Below are positions 1 through 9,431 of a stretch of 62,785 bases of DNA, in pieces. Source of the DNA: JBBIND01 sp037444075. Lineage in GTDB: Bacteria; Acidobacteriota; Terriglobia; Bryobacterales; Bryobacteraceae. The translations under genes were made by a program, and so were the position numbers. The number at the start of each line of letters is the position of its first letter. Position 1 is the first letter of the stretch. Location: positions 1 through 62,785 of the forward strand of contig JBBIND010000015.1 of NCBI GenBank assembly GCA_037444075.1, written 5' to 3'. Below the pieces are notes generated by a model. That model searched no databases. It was given only the letters and a program-made list of their open reading frames with translations, and was not told where the DNA came from.

Positions 1-2481
1 GCTCACGATGGCCTTGCCCATGGCCATCGCCTCCATGATCTTGATGTTGGTGCCTGCCGAAGCCAAAAGCGGCGCTACCACGACGGCGGCGCGTTCATAC
101 GCCGGCCGAACGTCGGCCACGAAGTCTTCCACTTCCACGCCCGGCAGTTCGAGGTTGAGTTGCACGCGGTCCTTCCACCGCTCGAGGTGGTAGCGGTGGC
201 GCGCACCGGCAATCACGTGCATTGACGGGCCGGAATCTGCCAGCAAAGGCCAGACTTCCCGCAGAAAGTAGTCCATGGCCAGCACGTTCGGCAGGTGCGC
301 GAAGGAGCCTATGAACAGCAGGCGGCCCTTTTCGGGCTCTCGATTCGCGGGTTGGAAGCGTATCAGGTCCACGCCGTTCGGCAGGCACTCGGCGCGGGCT
401 TCTGAGACCACGGCGCGGTCCTTCTCCGACATGGTCACCACGCAGTCCACCTGCTTCCAGGCTTCGGTTTCAAAACGGACCCATCGCTCCAACTGCCGGC
501 GTACCTCCCAATCCTCCTGTTGGCGCAGCAGTTGTTGGTACAAGTCGAACGTGACGTCATGCTCCACGAGGAGGGTTCGCGCAGGCTGGCAGTCGGCGGC
601 GTACACAGCCATCTGTGTGAACTCGAGTTGCGCTATGGATGGCCGCCACTTCCGAGCGGTTTGCCTTACCGCGGCCCTGAAGGTGGCCGAATCGAACTCC
701 TCTACGACGTCCGGCCTGTCCGTAGCCCGCCTGAGGTGTGACCCCACCCGGCGAACCAGCACCACCTCGACGCAATGGTCGAGCACTTCCGCGGCGGGTG
801 CTTCCAACTCGTCGGCGAAAGCCACCAGGATTTGGCCGTAGTGCTCCGCCGCTCGCCGCATCAGGTTGTAGATGCGCACAGCGCCCCCGTGCGAGAGCGG
901 GAACGGGACGTAGGGGCTCAGGACCATGATGCGCGGCCGGTCCGAGGGGCGACGGCCGGGAAACACCGCCACCTCGCCGCTCGTGAGGGCCAGGATCAGG
1001 TCTTCACTGAGCGGACCCTCCTCGACGCCTCTCCGAAACCACCACGGCGCCTTCCACGCTTCCGCCAAGGCGTTCAGCGCCGCCGTGCCGCCGCCTTCGC
1101 GGCTTGCCAGCAAATTCAGACGACCCGTGGCCTGTTTCCACAAACGGCTGAACAGACGCGGCGAACCCACCGAGCGCGTCAGGAACTTCAAGTAGTTCAC
1201 TTCCAGCACGCGTTCGAGTTCTTCAGGCGTGAAGTAGCGTGACGTGGTGGCGCGGTGCCGGTGCTCCAGTCTGGCCTCGGACGCGAACACGGTTGGCCAG
1301 CCCCTTAGCCAGGCGCGGTAGCCCAGGTCGAGGTCTTCCACGTAAGCCGGTTCATAGGCTTCGTCGAGACCGCCCAGACGGCGGAGCTTGCGGGTATCGT
1401 AGAGTGAACAGCCGCCGCTTCCGTAGAGCACGTAGCTGGAGTCTTCACCAGGCACGGGCAGTTCGCAGCGCACGGGAAAGTCCGGTGCGGCGGTTTTGGC
1501 GCTCCGTGGCGGCATGACCGCCTTGCCCGTTTCCTGCCTCCTTTCACCGGCCGGGAAGAAGATCTGAGCCGTGGCGCAGAACAGGTCAGGAACCCGGCGG
1601 AACGCTTCCCGGAGGGGAGCAAAGAAGCCGGCTTCCAACACCATGTCGTTGTTCAGGAAGCAGGTGTAGGCGTATCGTGCCCGGCGGGCGCCCCGGTTGA
1701 CGGCTGCCGCGAAAGACAAAGGCTGAGGGGAGATTTCCACCGTGACGCGCGGGTATTCCCGGGCGAGCCACTCCGCGGTTCCGTCAGTGGAACCGTTATC
1801 CACGACGATGATCTCCGCCTCGTAACCGTCGAGTTCGCGCAACAAGCCGGGCAGCAGGTTGCGCAACAAGTCCACGCCGTTGCGTGAGGGCACAACCACG
1901 GAAATCCCTTCGGGCAGGGGAGCGCCCAACTCGTCCTCCCGGCGGCGAGGCGCGAGCGCCTTCAACGCCCGGACGAACGCCCCGAAGATCTTCGCCCGTG
2001 CAAACAGCAGGGGACGGCGCAACGCCGAGGGATGAACCAGCCTCCAGAAGAACGTATACAGAGGGCCGCCAGGATTCAGTTGCCACCGCAGGAGGTTTTT
2101 CAACCGCCAGAGGAAGTACCGCGCCATGGAAGGCAGGCTCCGCGGCCGCAGCATGAAATGATCCAGATTCTCGTTGTAGAAGAGCGTGCGCAGAGGCGCC
2201 ATCAGCAACGCCATCAGGCGGAGCCGCCGGAATGGCACACGCGGCTGCAGGACAACCGCCGCCAGGTCAAGCTCCTGGCCTCGCAGCGAGGCGCGGCAAA
2301 GCGCCAGGTTGTCCGCTAATCCGCGGCCCTGATGATAAGGAATCCACTGCCCTCGGGGAGCGGGGAACTCGGAGACCACGTACAAGGGCAGTCCGGGACG
2401 CAGCGCCTCCAGCTTTTCGATCAGCGGGACAATGAGATCCTCCTCGCTGGAGGCGAAAAGGACTTTGACTTTCCGGCTCAA
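1..2481 (-). CDS. GT2-GT4 bifunctional glycosyltransferase, 3' end beyond window
   Basis: Reading the minus strand from TTG at 2481, all 827 codons to the window edge are free of stops. Residues 1-190 form an N-terminal region I cannot assign. A GT2 domain follows from about residue 192, with a DNGSTD nucleotide-sugar motif near 227-232, LNND near 275 and EDLDLGYR near 381. From about residue 515 a GT4-type (GT-B) domain begins (IMVLSPYVPFPLSHGG) and it is still running at the edge (IKIMEAMAMGKAIVS); the last part of its donor site is outside the window. The protein should build a cell-surface or exopolysaccharide glycan from nucleotide sugars at the cytoplasmic membrane face. The TTG start overlaps the TGA of the upstream gene, which suggests translational coupling. 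The fusion is clear; its sugar specificity cannot be read. Confidence 0.9.
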   Translation of the reverse strand, partial: MSRKVKVLFASSEEDLIVPLIEKLEALRPGLPLYVVSEFPAPRGQWIPYHQGRGLADNLALCRASLRGQELDLAAVVLQPRVPFRRLRLMALLMAPLRTLFYNENLDHFMLRPRSLPSMARYFLWRLKNLLRWQLNPGGPLYTFFWRLVHPSALRRPLLFARAKIFGAFVRALKALAPRRREDELGAPLPEGISVVVPSRNGVDLLRNLLPGLLRELDGYEAEIIVVDNGSTDGTAEWLAREYPRVTVEISPQPLSFAAAVNRGARRARYAYTCFLNNDMVLEAGFFAPLREAFRRVPDLFCATAQIFFPAGERRQETGKAVMPPRSAKTAAPDFPVRCELPVPGEDSSYVLYGSGGCSLYDTRKLRRLGGLDEAYEPAYVEDLDLGYRAWLRGWPTVFASEARLEHRHRATTSRYFTPEELERVLEVNYLKFLTRSVGSPRLFSRLWKQATGRLNLLASREGGGTAALNALAEAWKAPWWFRRGVEEGPLSEDLILALTSGEVAVFPGRRPSDRPRIMVLSPYVPFPLSHGGAVRIYNLMRRAAEHYGQILVAFADELEAPAAEVLDHCVEVVLVRRVGSHLRRATDRPDVVEEFDSATFRAAVRQTARKWRPSIAQLEFTQMAVYAADCQPARTLLVEHDVTFDLYQQLLRQQEDWEVRRQLERWVRFETEAWKQVDCVVTMSEKDRAVVSEARAECLPNGVDLIRFQPANREPEKGRLLFIGSFAHLPNVLAMDYFLREVWPLLADSGPSMHVIAGARHRYHLERWKDRVQLNLELPGVEVEDFVADVRPAYERAAVVVAPLLASAGTNIKIMEAMAMGKAIVS

Positions 2482-3626
2482 ATCAGAACAGGAATCGTTG
2501 GCGAGAATTCGCCGGCCTGGCTTGCGCGCCACATCTCCAGCGCTTGCAGGCAGAAGGCGGTCGAGATCGGGTTGGCGTAAGGCAGTAGCTCCTCGCCCCG
2601 CCGGCCGAAACAGAAGCCGCCATACAAGCGCACATCGTCCTGAGTGTACTGGAAGGAACTGACCGAGCGTGCTTCTTCCTCCGCCGCTTGCGCGTCCAGC
2701 GGAACCACGCCCAACGCTGTTGCGTAGAGCCGGACGCGCAGCAGTTGCGCGTTCACATCGGAGCGCTCAAACTCCGGAGCGATCTCCCGCAGCAGCGCGG
2801 CGACCCGTTGGATGCCCGCCGCGAGAACCTGAGCGTACTCGCGCTCCCGAGCTCTGGGCAGGAGCCCCTCCAGGAAGTAGCAGTAGGCGTGCAGCCTGTC
2901 CATCACCCTCTGTTGCTCCGGCGTGCCTGGCAGGAAGTCCTCGTGAGTAGCCAGGGCGCGGGCGAGCGAGTCCTCATACCAGCCTCCGAATTGCTCCATG
3001 CCGGTGGCTTCGTGCAGCTCCAACCACGCCATGGCGGCCTTCAGTTGAAAACAGCCAGGATTGGAGGACCAGGTAGCTCCGTAGACGGCCGGCTGTTTAT
3101 CCGGCAGTACGAGGATGGGGTGGATGGCTTCGGCGCTCACGAAATCCCGATGCATGCCTTCACCGCAGCGCCGAGCCGTCTCAAGATATTCCGCCTTCCC
3201 CGTGGTTCTCCAGATTGACAGCAACCCGCGCACGATGATGCCGCAGTCGAAGAAGTAGGCTGGCGGGTGAGGCGCGGCGCCATCGCCACATTCGAACGGG
3301 AAGATGCCGAGCTGCTCGTCCCAGGCCTGTTGCACCAGGAAGTCCGCGGCGCGTTGGGCGGCCTCCAGGTATTCGTCCTCCGCAGTGAGCGCGTGCAGGT
3401 ACGCTAACGTGCTCACGGTGTAGCCCGTGATCTCCGTCGAAACGGGCCAATTCTTCTCCAGGTCAGCGCGGTAGTAGCGGGCCACTCCGCCGGAGGGTTG
3501 CTGGATGCCGGACTGAAGCAGCCAGGTTCCGGCCATATCGATCAATGGGGAATTCGTCACAGCTGAAGGCTCTTGAGGAGACACGAATGGAAACTCACAT
3601 TCTACCATTGCCACGCCTACGCTCAC
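2478..3626 (-). CDS. Conserved hypothetical (alpha/alpha)-barrel-like protein of a polysaccharide locus
   Basis: A 382-residue protein without a signal peptide. Repeated helix-pair motifs rich in Trp, Tyr and Ala (for example TGYTVSTLAYLHAL, YLEAAQRAADFLV, YLETARRCGEGM) look like the six-hairpin glycosidase or epimerase toroid. I see no catalytic signature, so no enzyme activity is assigned. ATG codons at 3626, 3608 and 3536 are all in frame, so the start is uncertain. Its stop codon overlaps the TTG of the downstream glycosyltransferase by 3 bases, so the two are probably co-translated and act on the same surface glycan. The coding call is strong; the fold is inferred. Confidence 0.75.
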   Translation of the reverse strand: MSVGVAMVECEFPFVSPQEPSAVTNSPLIDMAGTWLLQSGIQQPSGGVARYYRADLEKNWPVSTEITGYTVSTLAYLHALTAEDEYLEAAQRAADFLVQQAWDEQLGIFPFECGDGAAPHPPAYFFDCGIIVRGLLSIWRTTGKAEYLETARRCGEGMHRDFVSAEAIHPILVLPDKQPAVYGATWSSNPGCFQLKAAMAWLELHEATGMEQFGGWYEDSLARALATHEDFLPGTPEQQRVMDRLHAYCYFLEGLLPRAREREYAQVLAAGIQRVAALLREIAPEFERSDVNAQLLRVRLYATALGVVPLDAQAAEEEARSVSSFQYTQDDVRLYGGFCFGRRGEELLPYANPISTAFCLQALEMWRASQAGEFSPTIPVLI

Positions 3627-3853
3627 CTTACGGCGACCGTGCGCCCATCGACGAAAACCCTGTGGAAAGGCCCGTTTTCACCGGTCTCCCTAACGTGCCA
3701 ACTGGAGCGGAATCAGCAGATAGCCACCGCCTACGGCACACTGGCGGGGAGCAACAATTGGCTGCTCTCACCCGTCCGGTGCGCGCCGGGGGCGTATTGC
3801 CAGCGTGCGCATGGGGACGATCCCGGTGAACAAGGCAGCCGGAAGGACGGGCG

Positions 3854-5443
3854 CTAGAGGCGGCAAACCACCGCGGTCATGTCATCTTCCTGGGGAGAGT
3901 CGCCGGAATGGCGCCGCGCGGCTTCGCAGATGCGGCGCGCGAGGTCTTTCGCGCTCAAGCGCGCCGTGCGGCGCACCAAATCGATGGCGCGCTCGGCGCC
4001 GAAAGCCTCGCCCTCGGCGCCGGCAGCCTCCGTCACGCCGTCGGTCAGCAACACCAGGCTGTCGCCGGCGTCCAAGCGGAGACATTCGCCGGATGAGAAA
4101 CTGGCGTCCGGAAACAGACCCAACGGGGGGCCATTGCTGATTATCGAAACGTCTGCCGCGCCGGAGGAGCGCACACAATAGCATGGAACGTGCCCGCCGC
4201 CTGCGTATGTAATTGAACGGTCCCGCGGGTCCAGCCGCACCAGCAACATAGTGACGTAGCTCTGTGCCTCGGTGTCAAGCCACAAGGAGCGATTCAGCCG
4301 CTCCAGCAGCGCGCCCGGGTCCGCGATGAACTCGACATAGGCGCGCAGATACGAGCGCACGGCAGCCATTATGAGGGAAGCGCCGAACCCGTGCCCGCTG
4401 ACATCTCCGATGGCGGCATATAGGGACCCGTCGGGCCGTTCGATGAAGTCAAAGTAGTCACCACCTGCCGGTCCTCGAGGCAGACAAGCGCCGCCGAAAT
4501 CCAGGCCGGGCGCAGTGACCTTAACGCGATAGAAACGCTGCTGCACCCTGTGCGCAACGTTCTGCTGGTATTCCTCCTCCTGCCTTGTTTTGAGGGCCGT
4601 GATGTCCCGCAGAACGGAGACGAAATGGCTGATGCTCCCGCCACCGTCCAGAATCGGTGAGATAGTTTGTTGCGCCCAATAGAACTCACCGGATTTCTTC
4701 CGGTTCAGAACGGTTCCGGCGAAGTATCTCCCCTCCAGCAGTTGCTGCCAGAGACCCTTATAGTAATTGGCGTCGTGCTTGCCGGACTTCAGGATCCTCG
4801 GCGTTTGTCCGAGGGCTTCGTCCCGTTGATAACCGGTGGTGGTTTCAAAAGCGGGATTCACATACACAATGGAACCTGTGCTGTCAGTGATGAGAACACT
4901 GTCAGCCGTTTGCTCGACCGCACTCGACAACAGGAGGTTATGTTTCCGGTATTGTGCAAACAACTCCAGGCACGCCTCACACGGAGCCTGCGTCGAATGT
5001 GGCTCCGCCACGAAGGAGGGCAGGTGTTGAGCGGCTGTGTTCAGAGTCCCCGCGGGCTGTTGAGTGGACGTGAAGAACAGCACGCCACCCAGGACCCGGT
5101 TGGCCGTTGCATCCAACAGCGGTCCGCCGCTCACATGAAGCCAGAGTCCCTCCGGACGATGCGCATTCCTCAACAGGCAGAGTTCGTGCGTAATCGGCTC
5201 CCTCCGCATAATCCGCGTGAAGGGATGATCGTCGGTGTCATAAGGTGTCTGCCCATTGCGCCGGAACCACATGCCGGCCACGCTTAGCTCTTTTGGCCGC
5301 ATGGGCCGCGAATCCACGCCGGCCATTTTCCTCGCCTCCGGGTTCATGAAGATGACCTTGCGTTGCGAATTGCAGACGGCTACGCCAATCGGAAGTCCGG
5401 CAAAGAGCTTTGCCAGGAGCCGTGGCGTTAGAGTCTCACTCAT
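3854..5443 (-). CDS. PAS-PAS-SpoIIE serine/threonine phosphatase
   Basis: A 529-residue soluble signalling protein. A PAS domain lies at about residues 8-120 and a second, more typical PAS/PAC at about 172-292 (ADSVLITDSTGSIVYVNPAF, then FVSVLRDITALK). The C-terminal 235 residues are a PPM/SpoIIE phosphatase, recognisable from GGDYFDF, the metal-binding GDVSGHGFGASLIMA and the terminal LLTDGVTEA and EDDMTAVV motifs. Such proteins dephosphorylate anti-sigma antagonists or similar partners in response to the PAS signal. No partner kinase or anti-sigma gene lies next to it. It is preceded by about 500 bases without a gene, which probably hold its promoter. Confidence 0.9.
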   Translation of the reverse strand: MSETLTPRLLAKLFAGLPIGVAVCNSQRKVIFMNPEARKMAGVDSRPMRPKELSVAGMWFRRNGQTPYDTDDHPFTRIMRREPITHELCLLRNAHRPEGLWLHVSGGPLLDATANRVLGGVLFFTSTQQPAGTLNTAAQHLPSFVAEPHSTQAPCEACLELFAQYRKHNLLLSSAVEQTADSVLITDSTGSIVYVNPAFETTTGYQRDEALGQTPRILKSGKHDANYYKGLWQQLLEGRYFAGTVLNRKKSGEFYWAQQTISPILDGGGSISHFVSVLRDITALKTRQEEEYQQNVAHRVQQRFYRVKVTAPGLDFGGACLPRGPAGGDYFDFIERPDGSLYAAIGDVSGHGFGASLIMAAVRSYLRAYVEFIADPGALLERLNRSLWLDTEAQSYVTMLLVRLDPRDRSITYAGGGHVPCYCVRSSGAADVSIISNGPPLGLFPDASFSSGECLRLDAGDSLVLLTDGVTEAAGAEGEAFGAERAIDLVRRTARLSAKDLARRICEAARRHSGDSPQEDDMTAVVCRL

Positions 5444-5948
5444 CTCAGCCCGGGTCCGTTACTGCTTGCCATTTCTCATGGGTAGACTTGCTCTGCTAGA
5501 AACTCCACGCCGCTGCGGCGGGAATGTGCCGCCCGCCACCGATGTGAAGTTCCTGGTTCAGCCACCTCGCGTTGCTCATAATGCATGCCAACCTCAACAA
5601 CGCTCCCTGCACTCGTGAGCTTAGCGGCAAATTGAGCGCCCTTAACCGGAGACGACGGGATACTCCGCGTTCGTACTTAAGCCTGTTTCCCGAAAGTAAT
5701 CCGGTTATTCAGGCACGAATACTCTTATTTCTGGAGACTACGTTCCGCAGTTTAACTGGTGCCGTACGCCTCTCTGAGCAGCTAGCATAGTATAGCATTA
5801 CACGGGGAGTTCTTATTCAGTATTAGCCTCAACCTGCCGTCTCATGCACTGAGCGGCCTCATCCTGCATTGGCCGGATGCCGTGCGGCTGCGCGGGCGGC
5901 GGCGCTGTAGCACGTCAGGTGCAGGAACGCGTTTGGCGGGCGGGAGCG
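5444..5948. other. Intergenic region, no gene seen
   Basis: About 500 bases between the SpoIIE-type gene and the small membrane protein. The stretch 5640-5830 is clearly richer in A and T than its surroundings. On the minus strand it offers TATACT at 5789-5794 as a possible -10 for the phosphatase gene, but the -35 region is poor. No convincing ORF or repeat was found. Confidence 0.4.
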
Positions 5949-6464
5949 TCAGAGTGCGCTGTTCTTGTTCAAATCGCGGCAAGAAGCGTCATTTCGCAGG
6001 AGCAACGCCTTACGGACAAGACGATACCCAATGAGCGCGAATGCAGGCACGCCAGCGGCCAGGAACATCCACCCTAGCATCGGGTCCTTGGGGTACTTGG
6101 GGCTTAGGATTGCGTTCAAGGCTGCAAGGCTGTACAGGGTTATCAGGAGGCTTGTGCCGATTAACCAGGCGAGCCTGGCTTTGGGTCCCATGCGCGGAAC
6201 GGCTTTCTTGTACAACCAGGCAAACGCTGGCACAGTCAGGGCGAGCGCCACGTACTCCAGCGCAAGGTTCGTCTCCCGAGCATGGGCGATGTCGTGCATG
6301 GCGCCCCAAACAACATAGAAGATGAACAGCGTGGCGATAGCAATGGCGGGCAGGTAACCCACATCGTCACTGCTCACGCCTTCGATTCCAGGTCGAATCT
6401 CCAAGCCTGGCGCCTTCGGAAACGGGCGGTCCATACAGGCCCGCGTATTTCGGGTCCGAAGCAT
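5949..6464 (-). CDS. Small multi-pass membrane protein, unknown function
   Basis: A 171-residue protein with four probable transmembrane helices, at about residues 38-55, 68-86, 97-118 and 128-148, and a short polar tail. I do not recognise a family. The first 30 residues overlap the end of the fucosidase fragment, so the true start may be GTG at 6377, giving a protein that begins just before the first helix. Its neighbours are gene fragments, so it could itself be part of a larger lost locus. The hydrophobic pattern and lack of frameshifts support it as a real gene. Confidence 0.55.
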   Translation of the reverse strand: MLRTRNTRACMDRPFPKAPGLEIRPGIEGVSSDDVGYLPAIAIATLFIFYVVWGAMHDIAHARETNLALEYVALALTVPAFAWLYKKAVPRMGPKARLAWLIGTSLLITLYSLAALNAILSPKYPKDPMLGWMFLAAGVPAFALIGYRLVRKALLLRNDASCRDLNKNSAL

Positions 6465-6786
6465 CCACGCTCTGGTTGAACGTCGGATACCACGCCCACA
6501 GCCATTGGTGGTGGAAGGTGGCTATGAACTTCATTCCCTGCCTGCGGATGGCCCGTTCCATCTCGCCTACGACATCGCGCCGGGGACCCATCCTGGCTGC
6601 GTTCCACTCCGTCAGCCTGCTATCCCACATCGCGAAACCGTCAGCATGTTCGGCGACCGGACCCGCAAAGCTGGCGCCCGCGGCGGCGAACAACCGGGCC
6701 CAATCGTCGGGGTCGAACTTTTCCGCCTTGAACAGGGGGATGAAGTCCTTGTACCCGAACTTGTCGAGCGGACCCCACTTCTCCAG
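6367..6786 (-). pseudogene. Alpha-L-fucosidase (GH29) internal fragment
   Basis: This stretch reads as the N-terminal half of a GH29 catalytic domain: the FGYKDFIPLFKAEKFDPDDW region, a GPVAEHADGFAMWDS motif, then RDVVGEMERAI and the DASDPKYAGLYGP segment. Homology starts abruptly at about 6786 and stops at about 6374, so the signal peptide, the catalytic Asp and the C-terminal part are all missing. The open frame extends upstream to 7122, but that extension is antisense to other sequence and is not fucosidase. It is best read as a decayed remnant of a secreted glycan-degrading enzyme. Confidence 0.75.
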
Positions 6787-7005
6787 ATGGTGGAGGAATT
6801 CCAGAAGCGCAACATGGCTGTCACGGAAGTGAAGGGGATTGGCGGCCGCGCGTTCTTCTTGTCCCCCGGCTACGGGATGACGCAGCTCAATGCGTTCAAA
6901 GGACCGCACTACGTCCTCCTGACGCTGTTGATCCCCAATGCGGGCGAGGCCAAGCAGAAGTCTATCGCCGAAGCCCTGATGCTCAAGGCTCTCTCGCGGC
7001 TCTGA
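6787..7005 (+). pseudogene. C-terminal fragment of a secreted-type protein
   Basis: About 72 residues ending in a proper stop resemble the last part of a periplasmic protein: a VKGIGGRAFF turn, GMTQLNAFKG, a hydrophobic strand and a C-terminal helix. No plausible start, ribosome binding site or signal peptide precedes it, and the sequence before 6787 belongs to the fucosidase fragment on the opposite strand. It is therefore likely the 3' end of a gene truncated by recombination. The family is not identified. Confidence 0.45.
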
Positions 7006-7097
7006 AGATCTCAGAGCTTCCCCGGAAGACAGGGTGCAGCGGGCGGCCTCGCCTTGCGCACCCGTCGGTGCAACGAAGCTGAAGATACAATACGGGA

Positions 7098-8315
7098 ATG
7101 CGGAAAACCCTGGTTCTTGCATTCTTGGCAGGCGTGCTTTACGCCCAGCCGCTCCCGGTGTCCTCTCCGGAGAAAGAAGGTTTCTCGTCGGAAAGACTCA
7201 CGCGCCTTCACCAGTCCCTGGAGCAGGCCACGAAATCCCAAAGGCCGCCGGGCGCCGTCAGCATGATTGTGCGCAACGGGCGCATCGTCGACTGGCGAGT
7301 GTTCGGCCAGCGCGATGTTGAGGCGGGGCTGCCGATGGAAAGGGACACGATCTTCCGCATCTACTCCATGACGAAGGTCGTGACGAGCGTAGCCGTTATG
7401 ATGCTGGTGGAGGAGGGCCGGCTCACGCTCTCGGACCGCGTGGACCAGTACATCCCCGAATTCAAAGACCTCAAGGTGTACAAGGGCGGGACGGCCGGCC
7501 GGCCGGAACTCGTTGCGTCCGAGCGCCCGATGACCGTCAAGCACCTGCTGACCCATACCTCCGGGCTTACCTACGGCTGGGGCAACGACAACGTGTCAGA
7601 ACTCTACCGGAAGGCCAATGTCTTCGGAGTAGAGTCGCTCAAGGAGTTCATCGAGCGCACAGCAAAACTGCCGTTGGTTGCGAGCCCCGGCGAAAAATAC
7701 GAGTACTCGGTCTCCACCGACGTTCTCGGATACCTCGTTCAAGTGGTTTCCGGCATGCCGTTTGACCGCTTTGTCCAGGAGCGCATCCTCGACCCGCTCA
7801 AGATGCAGGACACGCACTTCGTCCTTCCGGAAGCCAAGCGGGCGAGGCTGGCCAAGATCTACGGGCTGCGCGAGGGCAAACTCGAACCCAGGGCCGGCTT
7901 GGAAACCAATAAAAAGGTGCCGTTCGGAGGTATGAGCCTGTATTCGACCATCGGCGACTACGCCCGCTTTGCGCAGATGCTGGCGAACAACGGCGAGTTG
8001 TCGGGAGTCCGGCTGCTTGGACGCAAGACGGTAGACCTCATGATGATGAATCACCTGGAAGGTCTGGGGCGGTCAACCACGGGCGGAGATGGCGCCGACG
8101 GCTTCGGGCTCGGTGGAGCCGTGCGCATCGATCCCGCCAAGTCTGGCCGGCCGGGCAGCCCGGGTCTCTTCGGATGGGATGGCGCCGCTTCGACCAGGTT
8201 CAGAGTGGACCGCAAGGAGAAGATGGTGTTTCTCCTGTTCCTGCAGTGGATGCCGTTTGAAACGCCCAACTTGAATCGATTCGAGACGCTCGTTTACCAG
8301 GCGCTGGTGGATTGA
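7098..8315 (+). CDS. Beta-lactamase-family serine hydrolase (class C/esterase type)
   Basis: A 405-residue protein with a signal peptide at residues 1-16 (cleavage near LYA-QP), so exported. The beta-lactamase/transpeptidase fold is shown by the nucleophile motif SMTK in YSMTKVVTSVAVMML, a YSV triad equivalent of YxN in EYSVSTDVLGYLV, the LLTHTSGLTYG loop and a C-terminal GWDGAAST strand in place of KTG. Family members are esterases, D-aminopeptidases or penicillin-binding-like hydrolases; true beta-lactamase activity cannot be inferred. The gene is intact, although fragments lie on both sides. Confidence 0.9.
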   Translation: MRKTLVLAFLAGVLYAQPLPVSSPEKEGFSSERLTRLHQSLEQATKSQRPPGAVSMIVRNGRIVDWRVFGQRDVEAGLPMERDTIFRIYSMTKVVTSVAVMMLVEEGRLTLSDRVDQYIPEFKDLKVYKGGTAGRPELVASERPMTVKHLLTHTSGLTYGWGNDNVSELYRKANVFGVESLKEFIERTAKLPLVASPGEKYEYSVSTDVLGYLVQVVSGMPFDRFVQERILDPLKMQDTHFVLPEAKRARLAKIYGLREGKLEPRAGLETNKKVPFGGMSLYSTIGDYARFAQMLANNGELSGVRLLGRKTVDLMMMNHLEGLGRSTTGGDGADGFGLGGAVRIDPAKSGRPGSPGLFGWDGAASTRFRVDRKEKMVFLLFLQWMPFETPNLNRFETLVYQALVD

Positions 8316-8366
8316 GCAGCCTGCCGGTTCTTGTCCGCATCGCTAATTGGAGGAAAGGAGCAGGGC

Positions 8367-9081
8367 GTGGACTCCTCCGGGACTTTCTCGCGAAGGACCT
8401 TCCTTGTAGCCGCCGCGGCCGCCGGTGGCGCAAGCGCCACCGGAGCCTATCCGCCGGCTCAGGTATCAGCCAGCCGGCAGGTTGTGGTGCGCGCCGAAGC
8501 CGAAGGTGTGGTTCGTGTTGAAACCGGCACGCTGACGGCCGTCCTGGAAAAGGGCTTCCTCACATCGCTGAAAAGCAAGGCGAGCGGCGAGGAGCACATC
8601 GAGCCGTCTGACCGGACGCGCTCCGATGCGCTCCAGTTGATCTACCGCCAGCGCGAGGTGGTGGATGTCGGTGAGCAGCGCTTCGGCCGGGTTGAATCGC
8701 GCCAGGTTAACGACCGGCGTGTTCTGGTTGTGTTCCATAACTGGAACGGCGACGGGGTGGTGGACATCTCGGCTGACCCGGACAACGGGGATCTGATCAT
8801 CGAGCCTTCGGCATTTAGCTCGCGCCCCGGCGTGCGCGCCTGCCGCTGGTTGTTGAAAGGGCTGAAGCGCGACGCGAAGCTGACCGTTGAACGATTTCCT
8901 GTTCGGCCGGCTGACCCGCTCGTTCGGCTACTCCCGCCTCGGCGGGAGGGACGCCGACGAAGAACTGCGTGCCAGAGTTCACGAGGCAAACGGCGCTATG
9001 CCCACGATCACCGTCAAGTCGGCCGCTGAGATCGAGCAGCCTACGGACGCCGTGAGGCGCGCGCTCGACGCAGCCCGCTAA
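8367..9081 (+). pseudogene. Truncated Tat-exported protein, frameshifted
   Basis: GTG at 8367 is preceded by a strong purine-rich Shine-Dalgarno (GGAGGAAAGGAG) and opens a twin-arginine signal (SRRTFLVAAAAAGG). About 150 residues of a beta-rich secreted domain follow up to position 8890, resembling the N-terminal sandwich of large glycosidases. There the frame stops making sense. A different frame (from about 8887) carries an unrelated-looking tail that ends at 9081. It looks like the head of one gene joined to the tail of another. The open frame continuing to 9029 is probably not functional. Confidence 0.5.
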
Positions 9082-9172
9082 CCGGCTGGGACAGATCAAG
9101 AAGAACGGCCGGCCCGCGCGCTGCGCGAACCGGCCGCATTTCCGGCCTTGGGCCGGAAGAATGGTCAAGGCG

Positions 9173-9385
9173 TTAGGGCCGTGCGATAGTGATCACCGGC
9201 GAAGTCCAGGTCTCCGTATGAGCCGGATTCGAGGAGTCGCCGAGCGCCTTCTCCCCCGTCAGGCGTACTACGTACTGGCCGTTCGGCACGACATACTCCC
9301 GCTTGCTGGCGGTGGTCACGCCGTCCCAGGCAAAGGCGAAGAAGGAGGTCGCGCCAGTGCTGCGCCGATAGTACTCCTCGTCCAT
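9173..9385 (-). pseudogene. C-terminal fragment of an S8 (subtilisin-like) protease
   Basis: The 70 residues match the beta-sandwich tail found at the end of large S8 peptidases: FFAFAWDG, a VPNGQYVVRL strand, KALGD, and a terminal ETWTSPVITIARP. The catalytic domain is absent; the frame begins only at 9385, right before the rpoN promoter. A short ORF for a stand-alone domain cannot be excluded, but a truncated protease gene is more likely. Confidence 0.5.
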
Positions 9386-9416
9386 CGCCCCGGGTCGTCC
9401 GCCATCAGCCTGAGGG

Positions 9417-9422
9417 TATAAT
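9417..9422 (+). promoter_or_regulatory. Putative rpoN -10 box
   Basis: A perfect TATAAT lies 9 bases before the ATG at 9432. The corresponding -35 region (around 9394-9399) is weak. Transcription from here would begin near 9429, which would leave the rpoN mRNA almost without a leader. Confidence 0.4.
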
Positions 9423-9431
9423 GGGGTGCAG

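Noticed and set aside
9140..9158. Perfect 8-base hairpin (TTCCGGCC, loop TTG, GGCCGGAA) as a terminator
   Set aside because: No T-run follows on either strand.
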